Assembly: GCA_032158295.1 (NCBI GenBank) | Contig: CM063260.1 | Location: 12,674,452 to 12,738,451 of the forward strand | Source of the DNA: Pycnopodia helianthoides | Taxonomy: Eukaryota > Echinodermata > Asteroidea > Forcipulatida > Asteriidae | Reading direction: 5' to 3' | Length of the DNA: 64,000 nt | Part shown: in pieces, positions 24,785 through 37,494 of the stretch | Layout: each line of letters opens with the position of its first letter | How positions within the stretch are numbered: position 1 is the stretch's first letter | Notes under the pieces: generated by a model | Seen by the model: the letters and a program-made list of their open reading frames with translations, nothing else | What the model was told of the DNA's origin: nothing | The model's database searches: none | Translations under genes and position numbers: made by a program

Positions 24785-26136
24785 CCAGTTTACTATAGTT
24801 ATAGCTACGTCTTATTTTCCACACCATGCAAAGCTTCAAAAATCACTCACTCAACAAAACTTTTATCCACAACGACTGAACATTACTTGTATATGTACAA
24901 AATACTGATAGTGATAGACGTTTCTGTACAAACGTTCCATTCAAGAAACTCCTTAGTTCTAGCAGTATCCACAAAAGTGAACGTGTGGATCAACAAACAG
25001 TTGATGTATGTGGTTATGTGTCTTATGAAGTGTCCACCTGATTTGAATCGCTCCACCAAACCTGGATGGGTTGTAATATCTCAATGTCTGACCACATTTC
25101 TGACTGTTTTTTTTTAATGAGAGGCCTCCCAGTTCAAAAATAATATTCTCATTAAAGTAACATCTTAATTTCATGCAAAAATACTGACTGGCCTGAGTCT
25201 TTGTCGAGAAAGACTCTGCTATAAGGTCGAAACGTCAAGCCATTACATATCTTTTTTTAAATTTATACCGGTTTACAATAGCTGATTCTATTTTCCCATT
25301 TTAATTGCATATCCACAATGGGTGGATGAGCCAATTCCTAGCGTCCTTTCCCAGTGTCCGGTATCGTTTATATACGTCTGCGCAATATTCATACCAAATT
25401 GAGGATCAACAATAGGTTGATTTAAACAAATAAAATCCAATAATTTTAAAATACCCGGCTCTCATGAATGAGTAACTCAATTTCACCAGTTTAGCATTCA
25501 ATTTCATGAGCCAGCGGCAAGAGCTGGTAAACCATTCAATTTCATCAATGAGCAAACATTTCCCCAAGTGTTTGCATTCAAATTCAATGTCCATGTTATG
25601 TGCTGTCTGATTCGTACTTGCCTATATAAAGGCAGATATTTTGAGGAGAATTTATTTCTTCACTCGTACAATCACAGCCAAATTAACATGCCGAGATGCA
25701 GCACGCCAGAACATTGAAGGTTAAAGAGACCAACTTCAGATATAATTAAACGAATAGAAGAAATGTATCAACACAGAACGAAAAAGGACTTGTAAAAAAA
25801 AAATGCACAGGAAAACATAAACAATAAATAATTTGTTTTTAAGTTTCATAACGACTCGTTATATTTTTTAGCTTTTTTGTTTCTTTTAAACATTTGTTAA
25901 ACTTCTATTTTGACAGGGTCCGAACATTAGCGGAAATAAAGACTACATCATACATATTGGGGCGAACAATCTAAAGGTTATAGCAAAAGATTTAGTTTTC
26001 ATTTCAAACTTATCGGATACAGCTAACAAAGCGAAATAGGAACGATATTACAATTACAAACGAAACACAGGATGTAATTTAAATGTAATAACACGGAAAC
26101 TCCTCTTATAACTGAAGTGTCTGTAAAAGAGCTCTT
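24785..26136. other. Intergenic, no gene recognised
   Basis: AT-rich sequence. One short GTCGAAACGTC motif near 25228 echoes the palindrome at 24611-24784 and a similar block near 11531. No long coding frame with domain content. Confidence 0.5.
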
Positions 26137-26518
26137 GGGTCGATTTCACAAAACTCTTCCTAACTTGGGACTAGTCCTACAATCCCGGCCATATCTCGTT
26201 GGACCCCCCTGCCCCCTTCCAATGTTGAATCACATTGTTGCGTTGTCTGGAACGCAGAAGCGTTCCAGACAACATTGAGCGGGGGGGGGGGGGGGCGGGG
26301 GACGGGGGAGAGAATGTTTATTGTGAGACAGGGAATGGTTATTGTATGGTTATTGTAACGTTATAGGAACGGGTGGCCCAAGCATTTTGGCCGGGATTGT
26401 AGGCAATGCTAAGAGATAGGACTAGTCCTAAGTACTGGTCCTAACTTAGGACTAGTCCTATCTCTTAGCATTGCCTAGGACTGGTCCTAAGTTAGGAAGA
26501 GTTTTGTGAAATCGACCC
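26137..26518. mobile_element. GGGTCGATTTCAC MITE interrupted by a second MITE
   Basis: Both outer arms of the palindromic MITE are present, from GGGTCGATTTCACAAAACTC to GTTTTGTGAAATCGACCC. The left arm is split after GACTAGTCCTA by the inner element at 26180-26399; removing it and one TA restores the arm seen in the other copies. Confidence 0.88.
26180..26399. mobile_element. Nested TA-target MITE with 12-bp perfect TIRs
   Basis: 220 bp bounded by CAATCCCGGCCA (26180-26191) and TGGCCGGGATTG (26388-26399), flanked by TA at 26178-26179 and 26400-26401. It contains an inner hairpin (GTTGTCTGGAACGC / GCGTTCCAGACAAC) and a poly-G run. The TA duplication suggests mobilisation by a Tc1/mariner/pogo-type transposase. 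Confidence 0.85.
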
Positions 26519-27636
26519 TAACTCAGCTTACTCGGGGAGCCATAACTAATGTTGAATTTGAACGCACACAAGTTGAAATTCACTGCCCATGAACAAAGAC
26601 GGAAACGCAAGCTAGCAACAAATTCATGTGCGCTTCGATGAGTCTTAGTTTTGATTTCATCAATTGTAAATATAAGGTCGTAGAAATTCAACTTAAGAAT
26701 GGTCAAAGTGTACTCTTGAATGTCTTATGAAATAGAACGACTGAAACTGATCTGAGTTAGCAAAAATGAAATGTTGTGTGACATCTTACTTTGAGTCTAA
26801 GATTCAACAATATTATACATAATATATATAACGGCTAAAATGTTCCCTCCCTTTTTCTGGATACATTCACATTGTTCTTTGCCTCTCTTGTTTGCTATAA
26901 CTATATGGATATGTTTTTCGTTTGTGCTTGTTTATGCCACGAAGGTCCGGTTAGGATCGAAAGCTAAGGCCATCTCCCCTACTAATTTTATATATAAACA
27001 TATATGTATGTTTTTCTTTATTTTTGTTTTTTTGTACAACTGAGGCCACCTTCAATCTTACACGGATTCTAATCTTGAACAGTTCGGCCTGCACTACTGC
27101 TGCGTATTTTAAGATCCTAAATTCAAGAAACTTATCATTCGTTAAACATTTATAGAGAACGTCGTTCAAACTCAAGACCATGAAAGTGGTCGCAACCTTT
27201 TAATTAAATCTTGAACTATATTCAGCATTTATACATTTAAGATATCAAATTTAAGACAACCACTCTCGTGACGTTAACAGTGTCTCTTTTTCGTATGGGA
27301 ACACCATCCAATTAATTCGGTCACATATTCGTTAATCATTCTAAGAAAATGCCATTTATTTTCAAAGCCAGATGGTGGTCGCAAACATTGGTAAACTTAA
27401 AGCAAAGTTGGCACAGTCCACTTGATCAATCGGTGGTAATTATGGCTTTCGTTTACTAACGCGGAGCCCGTGCTTGTTGTCATGTATTAAACAAAGGTAG
27501 AGGGTGAGGTGTTTTTCCGTCGGCCACTCCGGTTTCATCCACGACCGCTGGGATGGGCTGATGAAATTGTACACATACTTGTTCAGGATGTAGTGATGCA
27601 TGATGGGATCGATTGTATAGATAGGTTGCAGTCATA

Positions 27637-27797
27637 GGCCCTTTTCGAATTCACGGCTTCGGCTCCAAGATCGGCTCAGGCTAGCTAGGCTCCCTCAATT
27701 ATTTTAACGTACGCATGCTTTGCGGTCAGGGCTTCAGACAAGAAAACTGGGCCTGAAGCCCAATCCGGAGCCGAAGCCGTGGACTCGAAAAGGGCCC
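27637..27797. mobile_element. TIR MITE GGCCCTTTTCGA...TCGAAAAGGGCC
   Basis: Inverted ends continue through ACGGCTTCGGCTCC / GGAGCCGAAGCCGT. The element is flanked by TA on both sides (27635-27636 and 27798-27799). Confidence 0.8.
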
Positions 27798-27840
27798 TAG
27801 AGTTATATATAACTCTATGGTTGCAGTATGACGTAAATCG

Positions 27841-28018
27841 GCCATCTTTACGGGCAGCTTAGAACAAACAGTCGTGCGTTTCGTGTGAGAACGGCGTGCA
27901 ACACGCGCGCATTTCACGAAACTCATTGCAGGATTGGTTAGTGAACAACGCGGCTGCGTTAATAAGTTGAGCGTTTGACGCACCTGCAAGCCAAAATGCA
28001 ATTTGCCCGTAAAGATGG
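27841..28018. mobile_element. Probable MITE with GCCATCTTTACGGGCA ends
   Basis: GCCATCTTTACGGGCA at the left is matched by TGCCCGTAAAGATGGC at the right, about 178 bp overall. The interior has GC-rich ACGCGCGC sequence and no convincing ORF. Confidence 0.6.
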
Positions 28019-28063
28019 CGTCTACTGGGAACTATCTATACTGCATTACTGCCTGTACAATTG

Positions 28064-28137
28064 ATCTACAGTATAATGTAGATCAATGGCCTGTACACAC
28101 AATCTACAGTATAATGTAGATCAATGGCCTGTACACA
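28064..28137. repeat. Two ~39-bp direct repeats
   Basis: The unit starting ATCTACAGTATAATGTAGAT and ending GGCCTGTACACAC occurs twice in succession. Each contains a small ATCTACA/TGTAGAT palindrome. Confidence 0.8.
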
Positions 28138-28142
28138 CACAC

Positions 28143-28825
28143 CATAGAGCTATATATATTGACTAGAGCGCTAACACCCCGTTATACACGCACTAAGGTT
28201 TTGAAGCCGTGTGGGCGCATCCATGTTTATGTACAAACCAATACAAAAGCTTGAAATTTTGTACGGCAATTGTACGGCTATTTGCATGATAAAGCGTTTG
28301 TTCTTTTCTATGCGTCATCGAACCAAATATGCAGCAAATGAGAACGCACAATCTGCTAATGAGCGTACAAACTGCGAGCGTCATGTGCGTCATGTTTAAC
28401 ATGTGCGTTTGCGCGTATACGGGTTTTTTTTGAGTTCGTCATTCTTGCCGGCATATTGTGTATCCTTGAAGCAGATTTCGTTTTTTTTTCCCCTTGACAT
28501 CTTGAAGCGCTGAATCCTCCCAAACAAGGCTTTAGTTCGACTCAGCATTTTTCCTAAGACGTAGGTAACAACATCAGAGAATCACCTACTACATATTTTT
28601 TTTAAGAGATCACTAAAATCACCTGTTTACAAGAGCAATGATCGTTAGATTAAATATGGCGCGTACGTAAGCGCGCACGCCGAATGCAAAATTTTCGCGG
28701 CCATGTGTGCTCTCTTAAAATTAAAATCGTTCCGTAGTCACGCAACACATCAAACATGTCTGCGCCCAGGGTGGCTTCTGAACTCAGAGCAAGTTAGCGC
28801 TCTAGTCAATATATATAGCTCTATG
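28143..28825. mobile_element. 683-bp element with perfect 33-bp inverted termini
   Basis: Bases 28143-28175 and 28793-28825 are exact reverse complements over 33 bp. CA-rich sequence flanks both sides. The interior has no recognisable transposase, so this is a non-autonomous DNA element of unidentified superfamily. Confidence 0.85.
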
Positions 28826-29274
28826 ACACACACACACGATGTAATAAAGCATGGAGGCTCCACGAATATAATGTAACGATCTTTTTAAACAAAACAAAAA
28901 AAATAAATAAAATAAGAACGTTGCGATCGAGCCCCAAAACGAATACTGAATGCATTTCGTTCGTGCATTGTCGCATGATCATACAAAATACTCGATGAAA
29001 TCTGGCTTCTCCATTTCACTCGGTTTCGCCTCGACAAATGGAATAGTCCAGAATTTACCTCGTGTTTATTTTGCGACAATGCACTCACTATGTATTTGTT
29101 AATTGATTGTTTTATACCATCCCATACACAGCCCGCAGCGCCCCGCCCCCCCCAACCACCCACACCACCCTACACGGAATTTACCCAAACCTGAAGATTG
29201 CGTGTACTCTTCCGAAAACTAACATCCTTTATTCAATTTATTATATATTTTTTAGCTACAGGCAGGCCCGAACC

Positions 29275-29627
29275 GGGATTTTTGTTGTTGTTGTTGTTTG
29301 GGGGGGGCGAATGTGGAAAAAAAATTATTTGGGAGGGAGGCGGATTTTCTTTTTTGGGGGGGGAGCGGACTTTTTTTATTTTTTTTTATTGGGGGGGGGG
29401 GCCGCCTCCCTCCGGTAACGGGCCTGCCAGGCCCGTAACCAGTGGGGTTTTTTTTGGGGGGGGGGCGAATGTGAAAGATTTTTGGGTTGGATTTTCCTCG
29501 GATCAGCTGATTTCCTCTTTTTTTATTCTCAGTTTTACCATTTCAAAATTAAAAAATACTGTACAAAATCTTTGAAATTGTGTAATTTCCTCTTTTTTGG
29601 TGAAGTTACAGTTGCGTGCCTGTAGCT
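29275..29627. repeat. Low-complexity G/T tracts plus partial MITE
   Basis: 29285-29470 alternates (GTT)n, poly-G and poly-T runs. 29492-29627 is a copy of the 8836-8971 MITE, sharing TCGGATCAGCTGATTTCCTC and ending ACAGTTGCGTGCCTGTA. Confidence 0.75.
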
Positions 29628-32600
29628 ACAAACTGCAACATTATTTCTCCAAGCAATTGTTTTGCGCTTTAATAAACTTTGAGAGATCCCCTGACGAGCG
29701 GGGAGCACTAACGATAACGGTTCTACCAAAGTGCGGTTATTAATTGCAAGCAATGTGTTTGTCACCGAACCAATCTAACCACAAGTGTTTTATGTGTGTC
29801 AGTTGGCGACAGCTTCAATATAGCACGCTGATGGTTCCATCAGTCACGCGTGAAGGATATGCATGACGAGGGTCAGCTCAAGTGACCGTCGAATACGGTG
29901 AAAATCTGTCATTTTCAAGGCAAGGTTTGGCAGAGAGAGTTAGACCTTTAGCTGTCGTTTCCCTCCCTCTAGAATAAGTCTTCGAATACAGTGAACATCT
30001 GTCATTTCAAGGCAAGGTTTGGCCGAGTTGGACCTTTTAGCTGTCGTTTTCCCTCCCTCCCGAATAGGTCTTCGATCTTATCTTAATTTGCCTTGCAAAT
30101 TAAAAGGCGCGTTCCAAAGGCTTGCATGTGCTATACCAGCCCACACTCTAAAAAAAAAACCTCCCGCATCAGAATTGACCGTTACCAGAGGGGCATGATT
30201 CATTATGGGTCAGTTTGACACGGAATATGTGTCAATGTGACCCGTAATTTGTTTAACATTTGGACATTTAGATTCGGATTGCGTGTCACTTTGACCCAGA
30301 ATAGGATCAAACCCCCAGGGACGCAGAACCGGGTCAATTCTGACCAAGGAGTTTGTATTAGGAGAGTGCATTGCAAAAGAACCAGCGTCCATGCAGATTC
30401 ATCTGGTAGTCGCTTTATTTTACACCATGCTTGCACTGACAAGCAGAAATAGAGAATAGACTGGTCCAGGATAAAGGCAGGCACTGCTCTTACAGGCCCA
30501 ATGATTTCATTGGATAAACATGCAGTGACGTATAATGTCCATATAGGTGTTGTGATTGGTCCGCTCCGAAGTGACGTAGTTTGTCAGCTATACCCACTTC
30601 CGATCGTGTGTACGTGTGCATAATGTTTGCATGTAATTATGACGTGCAAACTTGACATTTTAATCCAAATAGAGATATCTCTATACATGAATGTGAGACC
30701 TGCCAATCCTTTATATACACTTGCCGATAGGGATGATGATGAAGACACATAAACACAATTATTAAACCAGAACAAGGTAACATAGTTCGATTTCCCCCCG
30801 AATTATCAATCATCTGTTTTAGAAATTAAACTGACAGAATGGGTGACTTTCGGGAAACTGTGAAATGTAAAGAATTACTACGAGGATAACCGTTTCTCTA
30901 AATATATAGTACAAGTACCGTGTATTCATTTTGCGTTTTTTTCTTCTCTCAAACAAACTACTATAGGCCCGTCTTATTTTCTTAATAGTATTATTACCCC
31001 GAATTATCGCCCTAGGCATCCATAAACCCATCATAACTCCTTATCAGTATGCAGCAGCGGAATTGTTACTCATTCACCACCAACGATTATCTACCCTCGC
31101 TGGTTTGTTAGTGAGAGTAAAGCAGTCAATTTGTTGGAAATGTGCCGTAACGGTAATGCAAACAAGGAAAGGAGTGGTGTGGAGTTTTGATATAAGGGAT
31201 GCAACCATTAATTTCACTGTTTTCTCCAAAGGGGAGTGGATGCCCTTAATATCATAGACTGTACCATTCCACATAGAGGGGGGGGGGGGTCAGGTCCCAG
31301 AATGGGTGATGGTTTTTTGAGGGGCTAAAGAATACTTTCACTCATGTACTTCGTGCACAAAATTGTACAGACATATACAGACATACCCAGATCGAACCCT
31401 CTAATAAAGTGGAACCACCTGTTCTTTGTAGCAGGTTTCCGGGTGTCTTGGTGACAGCCCGTGGGCTAGGTTCTGAGGTTTCCAACACCCCTTCCCGGCC
31501 AATCAAACTTGTGGGCTTACTTGGGAGCCAGTATCAGTGGAACCTTCCCTTATTTTTTCTCTAAGGGATACTCCATCTCTTAAAGGTTCGTTCGATTTGG
31601 TGAAGTGTACCAGTTTGTTGTATCCACGTTTTTTATACATTTTCTCCTTTAAGTGTCTCATAAAAAACGATGTTTTTATGCGTGAATAATACTTTTTATT
31701 CCTCCTCGTTTCACCCACTTTGATGCCGCAAAAATAAGGAGTGGCGCAAAACTCCAGCACATATTGATAATTTCAACCATCTTCAATTTTTGTCCTTTTT
31801 TAGAAAATGTATAATCCTTTGTAGACCTCAAGATCAAGAAAAAAAAGAAGATTTTTTCAGGTGCACGGAAAACTCTGAAGTGAATGCCAAGGTTGCAGTT
31901 TATTTACTAGCCATCTAATGTTTTTTCCCCAGTGTTTAGAGTCTAATTTCATTCAGTGACAAGAGCTCTTCTCAGATTGCAAAAGTGAGACTGTTGCTAA
32001 TTGACATTGATTATGTAAATTCACAGAGCGAGGATACCATTTGCCTATATAGAATCCTTTTCTGGTGAAACATTTTTAACAAAGGGGGGACTTTCCTTTT
32101 GTTTGTATTGTGTCTGAACGTGTTCATGGCCATAGCACCAGACAGACTTTGTAATAACATGGAGAGGTATTTTGATGTAGGAATGAGTTCAGTACAAGAA
32201 ATGCTAATTCTCTTAGTGTTTTCACCCAAAGCCTAATATGAATTGGTTTAAGCAATATCTTAATTGTTCTGGTGCATGTGGAATAATTTATCTGCTATTA
32301 AAAAAATTGTTAAAATGCCTCTTCTGACGCTGGTTTTAAAAATATAAACAATACATTTGTAATGTATTTCTTTTCTATTGTATTTAACCACAGATTATTT
32401 CAAAAAAGCATTAGAGCTGATATTTATTCTGTGTAAATATTAAATACATAAATAGATCTTATGTATGATTATTAACAATAATAGTTTGAGAAATACTATA
32501 TATAATTTTCCTTTTCATTCTCTCACAATTCGATAAGTGTAAGATTTCACAAGAATGCGTGTTGGGTGGCATGTTGGCTTGCTCTCGATTTCACAAAGAG

Positions 32601-33636
32601 CTAAGATTGATCTTAACTGCGAATCGATCTTAGTTTTGGGCAAAATGTGATGTCACAATAAAAAATCACTATGGTGATACTGACAACTCATCTTAAGATG
32701 TTTCTTAATGCTTTGTGACATCGAACCCCTGGTTTGATTCCCGGCTACGGCTACACACGTGAACATAGAGTTGTTTATTGGTTCTTTTCTATGCCACTGA
32801 GGTGGGTTTTTTCTCCAGGACTCTCCGGTTTTCCTCCCTCAAGGCAAAAATCGAACACTTTCGGTCTCAAGCTGTGCTCTGTGGTCATTATGGGTCAATC
32901 GATTTGGCTGGCTGCTGCTTGAACACTTTAAAGTAGCCGCGTCCTTCGAAATTCGGCTTCTCAGCTGCGAGTAAAGGATGATTAGCCTCCCAAATTATTA
33001 TTCTTGTTATAAACTACCAACAATTTGAGCATTTTCCCGCCCTAATGACGCAACTTCTGAGTGCGCTTTTAATAGTTTTGGGCGTCCATCCAGTATGTGG
33101 GTTTCAACATGCAAAGTTTTCCCTTCATGCTCTTACGACGGACGGTCAAATGGCTGAAAGTATCTAGGCGGGCCGCAGCTAAGTGTCAAAATATTTTCAA
33201 TTGTTTTTTAATTTCCCCAATTTAGTGTTAGAAAATGGAACAGGAGTTACCTTGGGGTTGCAATGGGAATAGCCTTGCTGTTTTATATTGGGTTTTATGG
33301 TGGGTTTTATGATGGGTTTCATCATTCGGTTTCATTATTCTGTTTTATAATAATGTTAATAAAAAACTGTTCTTATAAAGCGCACTTTTTCTTCTTTGTA
33401 GTGTTTTTAAACTTGTGCGATTGTGTAATTTCTTCTTTTTGGAGAGTTAAAATGTTTCTTATGTCTTATGTCTTATGTCTTGCACACGGAGTCCAAATGC
33501 GCTGTACAAAGTCACAAAGTCATTAGAGCACAAGCAAAAATTTAGTTAGAAATTAACAAATGGGCCTTGAGAATGCGTTTTAAGTAAGCCAGAGTTTGTG
33601 CGTCTTTTATGTGTTTTTTTTTTGGGGGGGGGGGTG
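29628..33636. other. Long intergenic stretch, no gene recognised
   Basis: Only short frames without domain content. About 30180-30360 contains repeated GACCCAGAAT/GGGTCA motifs also seen at 37485-37640, just after GPCR 2. About 29925-30070 has two near copies of a CATTTTCAAGGCAAGGTTTGG block. Confidence 0.5.
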
Positions 33637-34255
33637 TTCCAAAGAGTGGGAGAAGACGTAGCAAAAGCACAGGTATAAGAGAGATTGTAATTGGGAGCTG
33701 AGTTTTATTGGAGGCTTATATTCGTGAATAAAATCTTGTAAATTTGTTGGTGCGTAGCCATTGACACAGCTGTAGGTCTATAGGGAAAAAGGATTTTGTG
33801 CACACTCCGTTGTTATGTTTAGGAGTTTGTTCCAAAGAGTGGCATTAGACGTAGCAAAAGCACGCTGGCAGTATGACTTTGATGCCGATGAACATTGTGA
33901 TTGGGACCTGAGTATTGTAAGAGGCTTATATATTCGTGAATAAAATCTTGTAAATTTGTTGGTGCGTAGCCACGGACACAGCTGTAGGTTTATAGAGAAA
34001 AAAGGATTTTGTGCACACTCCGTTGTTATGTTTAGGAGTTTGTTCCAAAGAGTGGTATTAGACGTAGCAAAAGCACGCTGGCAGTATGACTTTGTCGATG
34101 CCGATGAACAAGTTAAAGAGAGATTGTGATTGGGAGCTGACTTTCCTTGGAGGTTTATATTCGTGAATAAAATCTAAATATGTTGGTGCGTAGCCATGGA
34201 TACAGCTGTTAGGTTTATAGGGAAAAAGGGGTTTTGTGCACACTCCGTTGTCTAA
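33637..34255. repeat. ~200-bp tandem repeat, three copies
   Basis: Units beginning TTCCAAAGAGTGG (near 33637, 33829 and 34041) share GACGTAGCAAAAGCAC, TATTCGTGAATAAAATCTT and GTTGGTGCGTAGCCA. Confidence 0.85.
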
Positions 34256-36408
34256 CCGGAAGCCGGTGTTTTGGATCGTGTGACCAATCTGGCTGTTGAG
34301 TTCTGAAACTCACTGTAATTTGGAGATTGTTGAGTCAGGTAGGCCATGGAGAGGGACTGTCAAGGCCAGCACGTGAAGAAAGCGTGGACAAGCTTTCATG
34401 TTGTTTCGTCATACGGTTTTGTAAAACGGTTTCATCGTTCGATTTAATTTTGGTTTTTTTTTTGTGATTCGGTTTCGTTATCCAGTTTGATCATTCGGTT
34501 TCATCTTGCGGTGTTTATTGTCCGGTTTTATCGTGCACGCTTTCTTCTTAATCTAATACCGTAATCCATCAAAGGATTTTACTTTATTGAATCTTTTAAA
34601 CTATTATTGTATTTTGGTTGTGCGTAGAGCGTTGGTACACTCACTGCATAAAAGGTGCATTGAAGTTTTTCAAATGTTTTTGTTGTTGCAAAAGATGAAT
34701 TAGGCCTAATGGTTTCGATAAAGCATAAACAATCCTGTTGTCCGTCGTCCCAGGCTCATGTGAATGCCATTTCCCCTATTGACAGTATTTTCAGTTGTCG
34801 TTCAATATGTGATTAAGTTATTTGATACCCAATGATATAAATTACTTTACCTTCTTCATAACTATTTTCCCAGCAGTACTGTCTGATATTAAATTATAAA
34901 TATCACAATCTACGGGCACAAGAAAAATTCATTTCCCCTGAAGACAAATACAATAATAGTTTGCCTTATTTTTAGTGTACAATGGAAAAAAATATTTAAC
35001 CGGACGTAATTCTATTATCTGAGCTGTATGATTCCGGCCTCTAGTCAATAAAATGAAATGCAGACGCAGATACTGTTCACATACAATAGCTCAGAAGTTC
35101 CATTCTTTGAAAAAAAAATCGATGACCGCATATAGTGCACAATTCTGACGTTGTATCGGTAATTACATTTTCGAGACGAGTTCCAAATTTTCTTTCGGGT
35201 GATGGAGGCTGAGCTAAAAAATATTCTCGTTTCCAATCAGAAATAAAATGACCCGTTAGACTGGTTTCAGGCACCGTTTTGTGGGATTGCCTTTTTGTGA
35301 CCTTTGAGGTAACAGTTGAATTAACGAAAGTCACCGGTGCTGGTATACCTAAGAATGCTAAGAATAATCTTGTCTGGAGCTACCGAAAATTCGCAATGTG
35401 CTCTGAGAATCATAGCTTTTGTTATTAGGGAAATGTTATTATAAAAAACAGAAATATACCTTCGAACTTAAGCTGTAAACTGCTGTCTTCGTGAATTAAC
35501 TAATGTTTAAAGACATATCAAATTCATAACTTTTACTGTTACATTATAATACAAAATCAAAAAATGCAACTAGGCCTATTTGAGGAAAAAAATGTGTTTA
35601 ACCATTTTATTATACGTTGTTAATTGTGGCATACTAATTTGATTTTTTGTCTTTCGTTAATGGTAATAATTTTATTACTTAGGCCTACCGCACATTTTCC
35701 ATTATTAAAAATGATCAAATGCAGCTTACCATAAGATGAAAGAAAATACTAAGAATATACATACAGGTTGTTTACTTTACATTTTTGGAAATCCGATATA
35801 AATATGCATCGAGGCTGTTCCAATGAAAAAGTCTAATCTATTTGTGGACTCTGCACACAAGATGAAGGCAAAAGCCACAACAAGGAAAACATGCATGACT
35901 TTGCCTAATCTTGCCGTCGGGTTGTGCATATTGCATTTCAGAATCATTTGATTCGTCGGAATAAATTCGAGTAAACGCAAACAATATTTTGCCTGGCTCA
36001 ACCTTCACTACGAGTATTGAAATTGCATTCTTTTATCATCTCGTCGATGTCTCATTTTACTCTGCTCAGTGTTTGACGAGGCTGTAAAGCAGCATCAGGT
36101 AATTGCCTATCGACTGATGTCCGAGGACAGATTTTTACACACAATTCACATTTTATGCCCGAAAGCAGAGTATTTAAGTGGACAAGTCGACGCAGTCAAT
36201 GCTGTAAACCTACAAATTGTTGACAATCTATTAGTCAACAAATCTTCATTCTCTGTCACTCCGCACAGTCTACAAAGCTTGAAACATTGTTAGTGTTTAG
36301 ACTTTGAATCTCTTGACTGTTCGTCGGTGGATCATATCAGCCAATCGTTCACTTCACGGCAGTTGTGGCTTTGATTTGTGTAACCGAACAGTGCCCGTGA
36401 ATACGACA
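34256..36408. other. Intergenic upstream of GPCR 2
   Basis: About 34400-34540 has a degenerate short tandem of CGGTTT(C/T)ATC-like units, echoed at 33285-33345. The remainder is AT-rich with no recognisable gene or clear promoter element. Confidence 0.45.
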
Positions 36409-37494
36409 ATGGAGTTTATTGTGAATGTTTCATCATACGGGAACCCCACTTCTACCAGTGATATCTACGGGATTGCTTCCATTACTTGGGATTGGTTTTT
36501 CATTGTGCAGTTCATCCTGGCACTCTTCGGTATCCTTGGTAACATTCTAGTCATCATGGTGTACATTAAGAAACTCCGCAATCGAAGCAACTCTAACAAA
36601 CTGATCGTGATGTTAGCCGTTGCTGATCTCATTACATCTATAGCTATAATCCCCGTGCCGTCTCTATCCTACGTACCGAACTCGGCAGCTGGTGTAGTTT
36701 ACTGTATCTTTACATATTCTGCCGTGGTCATGTGGATTTCCATCGTCGCTTCAATTTTCATCCTGACTTTGCTGTCCCTTGAGCGATATTTCGCGGTTGT
36801 ACACCCCCTCAAACACAAGCTCATCTTCAGCACGCCCCGCATCAAGTGTTTTATTGCAGCAATCTGGTGCACTGCAACTGTTATCAATGGTGGAAGCTTT
36901 TTTGTCACCCGAGTTAGTGAGGGGAACAACTGTGAGCTGACATGGCCGAGCAGTGCTTTCCAAATGGCCCACGGAGGGATTATATTCGTTGTTGAGTTTG
37001 TCGTCCCAGTTGCTATGATGGTAGTGTCTCATTTTCGCGCCATAAGAGAACTTCAGATGCAAGCCAGGTCCCTCCTGAAGCGGAACGAATCCACATCCTC
37101 CCCGGCGTTCTCCCTGCTCAGATGTCGACGTCGAGTGATTAGGATGGTCCTCATCGTGGTCCTCACTTTCATCGTTTGCTGGCTACCAGACCAGATGGGG
37201 TTCCTATTGTTTAATTTCGGCATCCTGTCACCAGACTATTTCAGGAGCGTCAGCTACCGGTCGTTTACAATCTTGGCATTTATCAACTCTTGCGCAAATC
37301 CCATTATTTATGTCTGGCTGAACAAAAACTTCAGGGTGGCAGTGGCCCAACTCATTCCTTTTATCAAAGTGAACGTCAGATCCAACTCTGCCGATGAGGG
37401 AACAGGGGCAATTACTTTGGGTGAAGTTAGATATACCGGTCCGGTAGCGTTTACAAATGACGCATCGACCCCAGGAAATTTGTGTCAAAATTGA
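36409..37494 (+). CDS. Class A (rhodopsin-like) GPCR, paralog 2, single exon
   Basis: 361 residues from the ATG at 36409 (ACAATGG context). The frame is open further upstream, but without another ATG. The N-terminus has Asn-X-Ser/Thr sites (NVSSYGN). Motifs: TM1 GNILVIMVY, TM2 LAVADLI, ERY near residues 125-127, TM6 CWLPDQ, TM7 NSCANPIIY with N297. Cysteines at TM3 (VYCIFTY) and in loop 2 (NNCELTW) fit the conserved disulfide. It is a paralog of the receptor at 23482, sharing the same intron-less structure and same-strand orientation. About 69 consecutive bases (36601-36669) are identical to 23655-23723, including silent sites. The last codons run into a repeat-like GTCAAAATTGACCCAG segment. 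Ligand unknown. Confidence 0.93.
   Translation: MEFIVNVSSYGNPTSTSDIYGIASITWDWFFIVQFILALFGILGNILVIMVYIKKLRNRSNSNKLIVMLAVADLITSIAIIPVPSLSYVPNSAAGVVYCIFTYSAVVMWISIVASIFILTLLSLERYFAVVHPLKHKLIFSTPRIKCFIAAIWCTATVINGGSFFVTRVSEGNNCELTWPSSAFQMAHGGIIFVVEFVVPVAMMVVSHFRAIRELQMQARSLLKRNESTSSPAFSLLRCRRRVIRMVLIVVLTFIVCWLPDQMGFLLFNFGILSPDYFRSVSYRSFTILAFINSCANPIIYVWLNKNFRVAVAQLIPFIKVNVRSNSADEGTGAITLGEVRYTGPVAFTNDASTPGNLCQN

Noticed and set aside
27726..28001. 91-codon minus-strand frame
   Set aside because: It lies across two MITEs with inverted termini; no domain was recognised.
29107..29575. Gly/Phe-rich open frames over poly-G/poly-T tracts
   Set aside because: They are translations of homopolymer runs and a MITE, not coding sequence.
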